A stretch of DNA of 64,000 nucleotides from NCBI GenBank assembly GCA_021397835.1, contig JAJFZO010000049.1:2671001-2735000 (forward strand), written 5' to 3'. The position numbers and the translations under genes were made by a program. The notes beneath the pieces were generated by a model. That model did not search any database. It had not been told where the DNA came from and was given only the letters and a program-made list of their open reading frames with translations. This stretch comes from Moringa oleifera. Taxonomy: Eukaryota > Streptophyta > Magnoliopsida > Brassicales > Moringaceae. The number at the start of each line of letters is the position of its first letter. The first letter of the stretch is position 1. Of this stretch, positions 23,064 through 35,000 are shown in pieces.

Positions 23064-24480
23064 AACAAGTACCTCCCCTCCTCCCTGCATTGAAGAAACA
23101 TCAGATCAGTTTCTTGGGTTTTCTTATTTTTATACAGGCAACCAAAAGCCAAACACAAGAATCATTTCGCACTCCAACAGATATCTGGAGCATAGAAAGC
23201 CTAGAGTGATAAAAGCCGAATCAAGGTAAGCTCGAAGTGAGTAGAACGTAAATGAGGAATTGAATCCTAAGTATCAAAATCGAAATAACTGTAAATTTCA
23301 TTCATAACGACTACTTTCAATTCTTATAAATTTATAAGTACAATTTTTTTATTTGTAATTGAAAAATATATTATGTAATCTAATAATATTTAATAATTAT
23401 ACATAAATATTATTTAAAATTATATTTTATATAAAAATATTTACAAATAAAAATATTTTTCATCATTATAAATAATAATTTTTTAAATAATAAATAATAT
23501 ATTTTGTTTTTTTTCATGGCAGCAATAATACATAATTATTCATAAAACAATAAAATTTTAGATCATAAATAAAAATATTTGTTGCAGTAAAAAATAAAAA
23601 TGTTTATAATTTTAATTGTTTTTATTTTAATTATAAACTTAAAAATAAATAAAAAATAAAATAATAATTTGAAGTGTTCATTTTATGGGAACTTAAAGTT
23701 TACCAGGCATAACATAATACTATTTTTTACTTTAAAAATCTTTGTCCTAACCCAAGTGAGAACCCTTTTCTTAAAAAAGTAACCCATACCTCTCCCATTA
23801 TAAAATATAAAAAACATAAATGAGATGTTTGGATAACTATAAAGAAAAAATAGGAAGTGTTAATGCTATAAAAATAATATTTATTTTTAAAATAATTATT
23901 AAAAATTTAAATATTTATATACACACTCAAAACTAAAAAAATATATATAAGCATTATCTTTATAAAATCTACGTTTATTTTCAAAATAGTTATTAAAAAT
24001 TTTAAATACTTAAAGAAACATTTAAAACTAGATAAATATAGTTTTTACATTGATTTAAAATCAAAATAAAAATAATTCTTTTAAAAATTATATCTTTTTT
24101 CATTTTTTTTCATTCTCAAATTCACGTGAACGTTGATTAGGACTAAACGATTGCCATCAGTAAACATGAGTAATAAAACAGAACTAACCATGAACTCATG
24201 TCAACCAAAGACAACAGACAATAAAATGGAAAACAGAGAAAACAAAGTTCAGTTCTTTACCCACCAACAACTCCTCTGTTTCTCTTTCTTCTTGGCACCA
24301 GCACTCTGCAATGCGTAATACTGCACATGCCTGGAATCCGAGAAGTGATAACTCAATCTCCTGGAAGAGTTTCTCTGCTTCACTGAAACTCTGGAATCTC
24401 CACTGCTCACATCGTAGTTGCCGGTGCTTGCTCCGGTGCCAGGGACACGTAGAAGTGTCCAGTGAACCATGCTGCTTGCC

Positions 24481-24650
24481 TCCATTGATGAGATGAAAGA
24501 CTAAATGATAAGAGTTTTTTTCTTGGGGAGGATATACACCCGAACTGCTTTAAATAACCAGGGCTTCCATTGATTAGATAGAAGACTACGGATAGGGTTT
24601 TTGGAGAGGATACACATCCGAACTGCTTTAAATAACCAGCGTTTCCTTGT
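24481..24650. repeat. 85-bp tandem duplication over the start of the DGAT3 relic
   Basis: TCCATTGAT(G/T)AGAT..AAGACTA ... CCGAACTGCTTTAAATAACCAG occurs twice with an offset of 85 bp. The duplicated unit contains the start-codon sequence CCAT and a TTTAAATAA element, so the core promoter and leader were duplicated. Confidence 0.8.
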
Positions 24651-25034
24651 TCTGATAGGAGGGAGAAGGTCTCCTTAACCCTTTAGGGAACAGAAGACTA
24701 CCTATTGGCCGATGAAGGCTAATCTGGAAGGCCTGTAAATTCAGGTGAACGCGTGACAATGTCAGTAATTCCGAGCTTTTCGGGATTTTGGCGTGAATTC
24801 CTTATCCAACAGGAGTTGATTGATGGTCAGATCCAAAATTGACGGTGCGAGGTGGCGGCTCTTTCTAGCTGCTCCTCTTTCTGCACGGAGACCCCATGAC
24901 AGCTACGCAACAAAAATGGATAAGATCGAAACGAGAATTAACTGCCTATTAACAATAAAAACCAAGATGGTTTGTGCTTATGGGATGAGCACAGCAAGAA
25001 ATGGAGAAAAGACCGTGCTATCTTGAAATCTCTG
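24651..25034. other. Gap between DGAT3 relic and NLR gene
   Basis: No gene seen. It contains the upstream sequence of the DGAT3 relic and the 3' flank of the NLR gene, which ends at 25035. Confidence 0.4.
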
Positions 25035-28000
25035 TTAGTCACTGATTTCTATGGAGGGGATGTGTTGTATCTTGCACCAGTCTTCTCCTTTTTTCTCTCG
25101 GCATCTTCTTGCCAGTAACGGGCACTGCTTGATGCACAACTGCGTCACTGTCTGAGGCAGCCCTTCCTCTGGCAAGCACCTGACTTGAGGACAATATGAA
25201 ATCTCTATTTTCCGGAGGGACGTGAGGGTCTTCAGTGCTTCAGGCAACGCTTGAAGGTCTGTACCGTCTTCAAGACGAAGGACTTCAATGGTGGTAGGCC
25301 AACCCCCCTCTGGCAAATGGGTCTGATTTCTAAACCTCTCAATCGCTAAATACTTAAGTGAGACGAGATTCTGTAGTCCGTCCCACTCAGATTGAGCACA
25401 GAGTTCATCGCAGTACTGAAGAGAGAGCCATTTTAGAGCTTGTAGAGGTTGCAGCGACTGCAGAGAATCAAGACGATGAGGGTCACAGATTTCTAAAGAC
25501 TCCAAAGAAGTGAGTTGCGGTAGTGAATTTAGTATCGCCCCTTTGAAGGACGCAACTCTTAACCCTTTAAGATTGGGAAGCACGGGAAGAGCCTGTAGTC
25601 CCTCACAACCCGAAAGTTGCAGAGCTTTGACAGAGGGAGGCAGGTAAGGCAGGTTCTTTAGCTTATTACAGTAAGATATGGAGATAGCTGGAAGTTGAGG
25701 GAACTCATTTTCCTCCATGCCTGACCATTCTTCCAAGTTTTGCATCCTATCAACATTCAGCTCTGTGAGTGACGGAAACCCCTTAACAACACCATCGCCA
25801 TAAAATTCTCTCCTAATGCATCTAACTCCATTAAGTTCTCGGATATGAAGTCTGCGAAGTGAGGGTAATTGCCCGAGGGAGGGCAATGATGAGAGCTTCT
25901 TGCAATAGGACAATGTGACAGTGGCCAGACATGAGAATGATGGATCCCCTAACCAACCAGGAAATTGGGTTCCTTCATAATACTCTATATGAAGAAATTT
26001 GAGGTTTGTGCACGGTTCCAGGCCCTGCAGTACCTGTAGTGCAGCTTCTCCATCTTGGGAAGCATCATGATCGGAACTCCACTGCAAGCTTAAGTCAGAA
26101 ACATGTAGCTTATTCTTCATGTTACTCTCTTCCAGATTGACTGCATTCTCCAGCTTCAGGATGCAAAGCTTCCCTTGAAGGTTATTCATGGCGCTTAACT
26201 GCCCCAACCCACATGCAACATCTTTACCCACAATGAAGACTGGTAACGTTTGGAGGGAGGCTAGTCTTCCAATTCCAGGGGGCATAGATGTCAGCTGATA
26301 ACTCGAAACTCTAAGATGCTGCAAGTTAACCAGGTTCCCCGTTTGGTCTGGCAATTCACAAACTGAGCAAGCAGAGATGTCCAGTGTTTGCAGATCATAC
26401 AGATTGGAAATGGATGCTGGCAGTCTGCTAAGTCTAGTGTAAGATAAATTAAGGTATGTTAAATTGACCAGGTTTCCAAAAGATTGAGGCAACTCTTTGA
26501 GTTTAGGACCGGATAGATTGAGGTATTGCAGACTGACTAGATTTTCAAAAGACTTGGGTAACCTCTTAAGTCGAGAACATGATAAATCAAAGTGTCCCAA
26601 GTTTACCAGATTTCCAATGTGCTTGGGCAACTGCTGGATGTCTGTATGGCGTAATATCAATACCTGTAGATTGCAGAGATTGCATATTGAAGTGGGCAAG
26701 TATCTAAAGCTATTGTAGGAAAGATCAAGATATTGGAGACGATTCATATCCCCTATGGAGCTGGGTAGCTTCCTAACCTGGAACAACTTATTTAAACCCA
26801 AAACCCTCAGGCATTTCAACTTGTCAAACATTTCACTTGGGACACTCTCAAACCATCCAGCCCTTTCATGCAGTAAGAGGAATGTCCGTAGCTTTTCAGA
26901 TCTGACAACAGCCTTCAACATCTGTCCCTCCAGCTTGTCACATATTGATAAATGGCGAGTTTTCTTAGGAACATTATCCACATTAGCTCCTTGCATCCTG
27001 AAATATCCATCACCTGAAATGCTCTGTGCTAGATCCTGAATGAGGTCGTGCATTGTGTAAACAAATAGCTGGTGTTGATAACTGTAGGAATACTGAAAGA
27101 ATGATCTGCTCAGCAAACCGTCGAAGTAACTCTGAGCAGTAGATTCTATTGGTCTGCTTCCTTCAGGATGAACAAACCCTTCTGCCAGCCATAACTGGAC
27201 AAGTTTCTCCCTGTTAAAAATGTAGTCCTTTGGGAACAAAGAACAGTATGCAAAGCAACGTTTCAGATGGGATGGCAGATGTTGGTAACTTAATTTCAGA
27301 GCAGGCAAGATCCCGTTTCTGTCTTCTTTTGAATGTGAATTCCATGTCTCACTCTTCAGGATGATATTCCATTCATTTTCATCTACTTTGGAGTTAAGCA
27401 GGCATCCAAGTGTTTTTGCTGCCAGAGGCAAACCATGGCACTTCTGTACAATTTGCCTGCCAATTTTCACCAAGGTTGGGTAGGCATCTGGGTTGAAACA
27501 CTGGTTGAAAACTAACAAACAGTCCTCCTCTGACATAGGCCTCAGATAATAAGGTTGTACAGTGGTCATGTTTGACGCAACTATGTTACTCCTGGTAGTC
27601 ACAATTACTGTACTTCCAGGTGCTCCACGAGACAGGGCCATTCGCAGAGCATACCAATGTTCTCTGCCATGGTTGCTCTCATCCCAAACATCATCTAATA
27701 CAAGTAAGAATTTCTTACCTACCAAAATGCCCACAAGGGCTTTCTGAAGCGCATCCAGTTCCATCAGTTCACAAGTCCTGAGAGTGGACTCCATGATTGC
27801 TTTTATTAACCTTGTTACATCAAAATTATCAGACGCGCAGACCCAAATCCTCAGGTCAAAATGTGTCTCGAGCCTTGTGTCGTTGTACACAAGCTGAGCC
27901 AAGGTGGTTTTGCCGAGCCCCCCAATTCCCACAATTGGAAGCACAGACAAACTACTAGTACTCCATGGACAGTTCGCCAAGAGCCATAATACTATCTCCT

Positions 28001-28532
28001 CTTTCTCAGTCTGTCTTCCGAAAATCTTCGATTCAGTAATGAAAGAGCTACCGGTTGGCTGCTTTACTCCATCGACAATTTCTCCATGGCACTCTCTGAG
28101 ACGGTAGTTTGCAGTATCCTTATGGATGGCCTCTAGTCTTTTTATGATCTTCTGTGTCCTGTGTGCTACATGATATTGAAACCTGAGCCTGGAGGGTTTT
28201 AGAGAGGATAAAAGCCTCTGTACCTTGTTTCTGATGACAGATTGTCTTCCAGCAACTATGTTTTGCAGTTTAGCTTTGGTTGCAAATTCATCCAGGATGT
28301 CATCCACGTCAAGAGCCGCATCTTCCAGCCTCGCAAGCCAGATTGACACTGCCTCATCTTGATTCCTCTTTCTGTCTGCATCTTCCAGAAAAACCTGGAT
28401 CATCAATAACGTCTCCGAAAGCTTGTCTAACTCTTCGTTGACTCCCCATAGCAGCCCGAATTCTTTCACCAGAGGCGAGGCTAGACTCTGAAACAGCACT
28501 CTCAGAAGGGGTGAAACAACTAGTTCTGCCAT
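25035..28532 (-). CDS. CC-NBS-LRR disease-resistance-type protein (CNL), intronless
   Basis: An intracellular immune receptor of the CNL class, 1165 residues in one uninterrupted exon. It has a coiled-coil Rx-type N-terminus with the EDVID-like WLARLEDAALDVDDILDEF (about 65-83). The NB-ARC domain carries P-loop GIGGLGKTTLA (202-212), kinase-2 KFLLVLDDVW (274-283), RNBS-B GSTVIVTTR (306-314), GLPL (367-370), RNBS-D CFAYCSLFPKDY (426-437) and MHD (494-496). About 25 leucine-rich repeats follow, including a regular LPxSxGxLxxLxYLxLS series. All motifs needed for nucleotide binding look intact. I chose the ATG at 28532 because the protein then starts MAELVVSPLL like its relatives; the longer open frame to 28649 has no ATG. 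Its ligand cannot be inferred. It sits head-to-head with the FAM192A-type gene. Confidence 0.95.
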   Translation of the reverse strand: MAELVVSPLLRVLFQSLASPLVKEFGLLWGVNEELDKLSETLLMIQVFLEDADRKRNQDEAVSIWLARLEDAALDVDDILDEFATKAKLQNIVAGRQSVIRNKVQRLLSSLKPSRLRFQYHVAHRTQKIIKRLEAIHKDTANYRLRECHGEIVDGVKQPTGSSFITESKIFGRQTEKEEIVLWLLANCPWSTSSLSVLPIVGIGGLGKTTLAQLVYNDTRLETHFDLRIWVCASDNFDVTRLIKAIMESTLRTCELMELDALQKALVGILVGKKFLLVLDDVWDESNHGREHWYALRMALSRGAPGSTVIVTTRSNIVASNMTTVQPYYLRPMSEEDCLLVFNQCFNPDAYPTLVKIGRQIVQKCHGLPLAAKTLGCLLNSKVDENEWNIILKSETWNSHSKEDRNGILPALKLSYQHLPSHLKRCFAYCSLFPKDYIFNREKLVQLWLAEGFVHPEGSRPIESTAQSYFDGLLSRSFFQYSYSYQHQLFVYTMHDLIQDLAQSISGDGYFRMQGANVDNVPKKTRHLSICDKLEGQMLKAVVRSEKLRTFLLLHERAGWFESVPSEMFDKLKCLRVLGLNKLFQVRKLPSSIGDMNRLQYLDLSYNSFRYLPTSICNLCNLQVLILRHTDIQQLPKHIGNLVNLGHFDLSCSRLKRLPKSFENLVSLQYLNLSGPKLKELPQSFGNLVNLTYLNLSYTRLSRLPASISNLYDLQTLDISACSVCELPDQTGNLVNLQHLRVSSYQLTSMPPGIGRLASLQTLPVFIVGKDVACGLGQLSAMNNLQGKLCILKLENAVNLEESNMKNKLHVSDLSLQWSSDHDASQDGEAALQVLQGLEPCTNLKFLHIEYYEGTQFPGWLGDPSFSCLATVTLSYCKKLSSLPSLGQLPSLRRLHIRELNGVRCIRREFYGDGVVKGFPSLTELNVDRMQNLEEWSGMEENEFPQLPAISISYCNKLKNLPYLPPSVKALQLSGCEGLQALPVLPNLKGLRVASFKGAILNSLPQLTSLESLEICDPHRLDSLQSLQPLQALKWLSLQYCDELCAQSEWDGLQNLVSLKYLAIERFRNQTHLPEGGWPTTIEVLRLEDGTDLQALPEALKTLTSLRKIEISYCPQVRCLPEEGLPQTVTQLCIKQCPLLARRCREKKGEDWCKIQHIPSIEISD

Positions 28533-29058
28533 TGTTAGGCTTTTGCAGCACAATAAGAAAAGAAAACAGAGACTCTGTAATGTATCAGAAGGAACAAAAT
28601 TTCTGGAGACTGGGTTTGTTTTGCTAGATAGGTTGACAGAAAGTTGCAAGGCTTCATCAATGGATGCCTTGGAAGACCAATTCCAGTTCTGCCTGTTGAC
28701 TCTCTGAGAAGATTCTCACAAGTAGATATATTCAGTAATACCTTTAATTTATTGGGCCCATTTTACAAGATGGGCCAGGCCCGATGACTGACCCAACATC
28801 CCGTTAATGCAATCAGGTGGTCTCATCGTCCGCCACCTGGCGAAAGAGAAGAAGCAGTAACAGGGGCGTAGCGGACAATGTGAAGGTGTATCTCATATGA
28901 TAGACCTGAGTTGTACGGTTGAACACGCGCCAGGCCGAATGTTTTTTTGTGGGGGGGGGAGGGCCAAAAAGACTTGTAATTGAAAAACTGAAAAAACGCT
29001 GAATTCGAAGGCAGTGTAATTGAATTCGTTTGATTTGGGGCGGGAAAGTGTAACAAAG
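28533..29058. promoter_or_regulatory. Divergent promoter between the NLR and FAM192A-type genes
   Basis: A 526-bp gap separates two divergent ATGs. It has a cluster of site II-type elements: TTGGGCCCA at 28752-28760 and TGGGCCAGGCCC at 28771-28782. These are TCP-binding motifs common in constitutive plant promoters. A nine-guanine run lies near 28950. One strong constitutive-type element cluster probably serves the FAM192A side, with the NLR possibly sharing it. Confidence 0.5.
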
Positions 29059-32000
29059 ATGGCGGAAGAAGGAACGCAGCCGATAAGGTTAATGAATTTT
29101 GTGTCTGAGGAGCAGGTATTTCTCTACTCGACACTCTCAAGAGCCTTAACTGTTGCATTTTGATCATGTTGCAATGTTAATTACCGATAACAATTTTTCT
29201 GGTGTTTTTGAATATCTTGGTGGCGTGATTTTGATTTATGACAGTTGGATGAAGCCAAGAGATCTAGGGGTGAGCGACTCGAAGATGGCACTCTTCAGCG
29301 GGATAAGACTCTCTATGAGGTCTCTACATCTCTTTTTTTTTTAGTTTGTTCATTTATTTTACATTTCAGATTGATCTTCTCGTGTTAAATGTTTGAAATT
29401 GAGTAAGTTCTAATTCAAATTTTAAGAACATTAAGCATTAGTCATAATCAAACAGTTCTTTGACTTGAAATCCGAGAAACTGTCTCATGACATTATTATG
29501 TATCTTTGAAACTTTAGTCTTTTCATGTATTTCTTTAATGAATTTAAACAAGTTAATGTTTTTGAAAGAGAAAAGAAGCTGAGAGTTTGTTTTGATGAGG
29601 GTTGAAATCACTGAGACTACAGCTACATTTGGCCTGCACTTGGTTGGGGATTTAGCTTCCGTATTAGGTAAGATTTCTGGAAAAACCTAACACAAGAATG
29701 AAGCTATGTTTAATGGCTATTTGCAATGTCCTTTGTTCATTACCAAAAATGAAGCAAGGAAAATTGTCTAGGTTTAAATATCTCTGTCTTGATTATAACC
29801 AGCTTGTCTAATCCAATAGGTTAAGTCCTAAAGAAAAATAAGAGGGTTTTTCAGGGGATTGAGAGGCTTGTTGAAGTGGTTAGGTTAAAACTTTGGGTAT
29901 CAAGTACATGTTTTGTAAATGAGGAGGATTTCATGGAAAGCTTAACCTCTAATGGCTAATTATATATAAAGGAACTGTTGTTGTCAATAAGAGGGTATGT
30001 AAGAGGGTTAGACAGTGGGGAAAAAGGAAGCATTGTGAAACCCGGGAGATGAGCCAAAGATAGTTAAATTTATGTGGAGTGAGTGGAATGTTGAATGGAA
30101 GACTAGGCATTATAGGGGGAGTTCGGGGGGAGGGGGAGGGGGAGGGATTATGGTTTGTGTGGAACGAGAAGTTAGGAGACTTAAAGACAGTCTATAGAAG
30201 CTATATTAGTGGAGAAAGGAGAGCGCAATGGGAGGATTTAAGGGAGTGTTGAATGAGGTTTGAAGGAATTCCATGGGTTATTGGTAGTGACTTTAATGGG
30301 GTTATGTTTCCTCATGAAAAAAAACAGGGACATTGAACAGTAGGGACACTTCAGGCTAGTTCAGGGAGGTGGTATCTGATATGGGGCTCCATGACTTACC
30401 GCTGATTGGTGGAGTGTTCACCTGGTCCAATACGAGGGACAATCCCTCTATGTCCAGATTGGACAAGTTTCTCTTCTTTAACAGTTGTGAGGAAATGTAT
30501 GTGTGTATGTAGCAGTTATTGTTACCTAGATCAGTGTCGGACCACAATTCCATTACGTTGGTAGTGGCGTGTATGAGGTGGGGTCCATACCCTTTTAAAT
30601 TCGAAAACATGTGGCTAAGGGTCAAGGGTTTTGACAAATTAGCTAAGGAGTGGTGGGAGGTTGTGGAAGTGACTGGGAATGCTAGTTACACCGTTGCTAA
30701 GAAGTTGAAAAGAGTTGAGGAAGAGGTCAAAAGATGGAGCAGGGAGCATTTCAGCAGTCTAGGGGAGACGAAAGCAGTGTTGTAGGATGAGTTTGTTGTG
30801 AGATGAGTTACAGAGGCTTGAGAATAACATTACCTGGGGGGGAGGGAGAAAATAACAGGGAAGTGCAGGCCAAAAGAATGGAGGTAAACAATGAATTGTG
30901 ACACTTATTGAAGCTGGAACAAGTGTCTTGGAGGCAGAAATTGAAAGCTTTCAGCCAGGGACAGAAACACGACTTTTTTTTCATAAAACAGCCAATGCCC
31001 ATACGAGAGGTAATCTCATCTGTAAAATGCAGGTTGATGATGCCATATTGGGGGAGAGGGGGATAAAAGGTGGAGTGAGAAGTTTTACAAGAATCTATGA
31101 AAGGAAAATGAGAGGTGGTGTCCTAAGCTGGGAGGCTGAGAAATTAATAGGAGTTGAGAGCGAATAGAACTACAATTTGGGGAAGAAGAGGTACAAAGTG
31201 CACTACAAGAATGTGACGGTGATAAAGCTCCGAGGCCCGATGATTTTACGATGGCTTTTTTGAAACCAAATTGGCAGGTGATGACAGAAGACATCATGGA
31301 GCTTATTCGGGGATTTCCATGGGAATAGGAAGTTTATCAAGTCACTAAATGCCACGTTCGTCGTACTGATACCAAAGGAAAAAGGGGCTGTAAATATCAA
31401 AGAATACAGGCCAACCAACCTGGTTGGATGTGGTTATAAGTTGGTTTCAAAGTTGCTGGCTAAGAGACTAAGATTAGCGGTGGAGAAGGTGGTTAGTATG
31501 GGCCAAAATGCTTTTGTGAAGGGTAGGCAGATTTTGGATGCTGTATTGATTGCAAATGAGATCGGAAAGGAATAGGGTTATATACAAACTGAATATGGAA
31601 AAAGCATATAACCATGTATTGTGGGAGTTTCTTATGGATGTTCTTAGGAATGTTGGCTGTGGTAATAAGTGGATTAGCCAGATCTTTTGGTGTATTACTA
31701 CTGCATCTTTTACGGTAATGGTGAATGGCAGCCTATCAGAATCTTTTCAAGCATCCAGGGGCCTAAGAGAAGGGGGCCCATTATCACCAGTGCACTTTTT
31801 TGCTAATTATGGGGGCCTTGGATGGGCTGTTGACAAGGGCAGGGAACAGAGAACTGGTGGAGGGGTTTAGTGTTGGTAGTCAGGAAGATAATGTGAAGGT
31901 GAATCACATTTTATTTGCCGATGATACTATAATTTATTCAGTGCAAGGGACGAGGAGTTAGTTAACCTAAGGAGTGTGCTACTGATTTTTGAGGCAGTCT

Positions 32001-35000
32001 CGGATCTGAAAACTAAATCTTCCAAATCTGAGTTGGCAACAGTAGGTGACGTAGAAAATGCAATGAAGTTGGCTGTTGTTATAGGCTGCAGTTTGACTAG
32101 CTTCCTATGAAATACCTGGGTCTTCCCTTGGGTGCTGGATGTAAAGATTAATCCATTTGAAACGGGGTAGTGGAAAGGTTTAAGCAAAAGTTGGCAGATT
32201 GGAAGAAGCAGTATCTATCCAAGGCTGGCACGTTAACTCTCATTAGAAATACACCCACAAATTTGCCGTTTACTTGATGTTGTTGTTTCCATTCCCGAAG
32301 GAAATAGCTAGAAAAGTAGAAGCAATACAAAGAAATTTCCAGTGAGGCAGTTTTGGAGATGACTTTATGTATCATTTAGTGAAGTGAAAAGTATTGACCC
32401 AGTCCATTGCCTTAGGAGGGCTAGTAGTGAAGGATTTCACTTCGTTTAACAAAGCATTACTTGGCAAGTGGCTGTGGAGACATATGGTGGAGAAAGAGGG
32501 TTGGTGGAGGAGGATTGTAAGGAGTAAATATGGGGAATTGGAAGGGGGATGGATGACAAAACATGGAAGGAGTACATATGGCTCTTGTCTGTGGAAAGTA
32601 GTAAGGAAGGAGTGGGAGAAATTAAAATTCTGGATACTGTTCAAGGTTGGAAATGGTAGTTCGATAAAATTCTGGCATGATTGTTGGGGTGGGGAGGCAC
32701 AATTGGGGGTGGTTTTCCCTGTTGTCTATTTTCTCGTGCGCAACAAAGGTGCTTGGGTCAGTGAGTGTTGGGAGGGTGGTACAGAGGTGGGGGCCTGGTT
32801 TGTTAAATTACGCAGAAATCTGCAGCGTTGGAAGGTGGGGCTGCTAGGTGAGATGTACTCCAAGATCCCATGTGCTAGTTCAGAGAGCAGAAGGCAGCTA
32901 ACGGTTAAGATTTTGACAATCGATAACTTAAGGAAGCCGGAAAAGGTTATGGTTAACAGGTATTATCTCTGTAGGGAGCAGAATGAGACTGGTTATCATC
33001 TTTTGTTTGGGTGCAAATGGACTGCAGAGCTGTAGGCACTGGTTTTGAGGTTGCTGGGGCTGTAATGGGTTGTTGCAGGGGCAGTGGAGGTGGAGGTAGC
33101 GGCTTGAACAGGGCAGGGGCTTGGGAGAAGGAAGGGGAGAGAGGTCAAGATGATTCCTCAATTTTTTTTGGAGTGTGTGGCGAGAAAGAAACAGGAGAGT
33201 ATTGACAATTGTGAAGCTCCTTTTACTGTAATTAGAGATTCTTGGGTTAAAGTGTTAAAGTTCTGGGAATCGGCTATTGATTTTGTAATTGAATAAGATA
33301 TAACTGAGTTCATAGGACTATTAATTTCTGAAAACTAACAGTAACTTCAATGGGTTGCAACCCCTTGGGGCTTAGCATACAATGTTTTTGCTCAAAAAAA
33401 ATATAAGAGGTATGGCACAGCAAGCCTTCAGATCTTGAATATCCGAAACTCGTTTCTGTTGTCTCGTTTGTTGAGAATTAATTGTTCTGCATGTAGTATT
33501 TGATTATGTGTCATTGTAATGTCATCCTGTGTTCTACATTGTAGTGTATTTTATGTATCATAATGTAAACCACAAGAAGTTTGTGCTTGAGACTTCCATA
33601 GTTCACTTGTTACAATGTTTTTCCCTGAATACAGATTTTGAAGGAGAATAAAGACAAGAAGGATGCAGAATTTAATGAACGGTTCAAGCATAGTGAGTAT
33701 TAAGTCTACAGTGGCCAGTGTCACTTTCATTAACTAGTTACAAGAGCATCCAGCATCGAAGAATTTGTTGGAGTTTAAAGGATTTATTAATTCTTCGCAC
33801 TTACATCATCACATGCTATATTGCTAGGCACTTAACAGAAAACGAAAAAAGAAAAAGAATTAATGTACACTGTCCATCTTTTTCTCTTGTTTCCTTGACC
33901 TAGTCTAAGAAGCACTTTCTTAGTTATCCTTTTTTTCCCCTCCTTCTGCTATTATGTCTTTGGGAAGCCTCTGAGGCACAATTGATTGGTATGTGGATGA
34001 GTTTTCTGCCTACCTTACTGCTTGCAAAGAGGAAATTATTATTGGTTGTTTGTGGTTAACATCCTTTTAAAAGTAAAAAACTTCAGCCTTCTTCTTTCAT
34101 TGCAGGGCCACCAAAAGCTTTGGATGAAGATGAGACCGAGTTTCTTGATAAATTGGAGATGGTGAGACTATTATAATATGATTAATATCTGAAATGCTTC
34201 TCATAAGGGAAAAAAGAAATGTTAATGTCTGAAATGCTTGTTGAGTTCAAGAACAACTGTTTTTCATCCATGAAGCTATTATTTGAAGACCATTGCCATC
34301 CGTAGTGACAATTAGCTCCTAAGTATTTCGGGTTTAGGATTAGTTGATGTGTGAAGTACATCCCAGAAGAAATATTATACATAAAAAATTTGAACTTGAA
34401 GCCAAGTATTAATTTAAATGCCAATTTGAATGTGATGGTGATCATTTAGTTGAATATAATTGTTTCTGGGTCTCTGAAAGTTTAGTATGTCTTCTTCTTA
34501 CCTTCTTGCATTCTACCATATCATCTGGTAATGCTTTTATCTTTATCATGCATATAATCTGGTAATACACTAACTGTTGTAATGCTTTCAGAAGTAGTTA
34601 CAACTATTTGCCTTCTATCTTCTTGTGGAGGTATATTATAAGACTGTTATTATTTGGTGACTGAAACTTACTAGAAATTTTTTCCTTTTCTTTCTTCTTG
34701 CGTTCTTATTGTTCATTCAGTCTAGGAGAGAATATGAGCAACAACTGGCAGATGAAGAAGCAGAACAGCTTCGAAGTTTTCAGGTAATTTTCTATTGAAT
34801 CCTGAGTGACCTGATTACCGTTAAATTATGGCAGATCAAGAAAACTTCATAATATATTTAGTTATTAATATTGTCCTAAAAATGGAGAAAGATAGTTAGA
34901 AAATTCAGGTTTTTTCATCAAATTGATGATCTTAATTTTAGTAGGAGTAATGTCAGTTTGTAGTTCATTGAGGTTTTTCGTGAGAATGTGACAAATTATT

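Larger units (their letters stand above)
22029..24485 (-). pseudogene. DGAT3-like (soluble diacylglycerol acyltransferase) pseudogene
   Basis: Plant DGAT3 proteins are soluble, with a basic lysine-rich region, a serine/acidic stretch (ESSDSECGEVV) and a C-terminal thioredoxin-like [2Fe-2S] domain. Here exon 1 (ATG at 24485 to about 24252) encodes FSDSRHVQYYAL and KKKEKQ. After an AT-rich intron, exon 2 (23084-22029) encodes LLEQRIEQELKRKMKEKKAQ, SSESSDSECDEVVDM, and the domain with CLGSKC and GCRCMGKCRNGPNV. Exon 2 has three in-frame stops (22956-22958, 22566-22568, 22446-22448) yet no frameshift over 352 codons. Two segments are tandemly duplicated in frame. The KLVKGLS-type middle segment known in DGAT3 is not found. 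It is probably a recently silenced copy; the functional gene is expected elsewhere. Confidence 0.8.

Noticed and set aside
28533..28649. Longer NLR start, 39 residues upstream of MAELVV
   Set aside because: The upstream frame starts with TTG, not ATG. MAELVVSPLL is the usual beginning of this NLR class.
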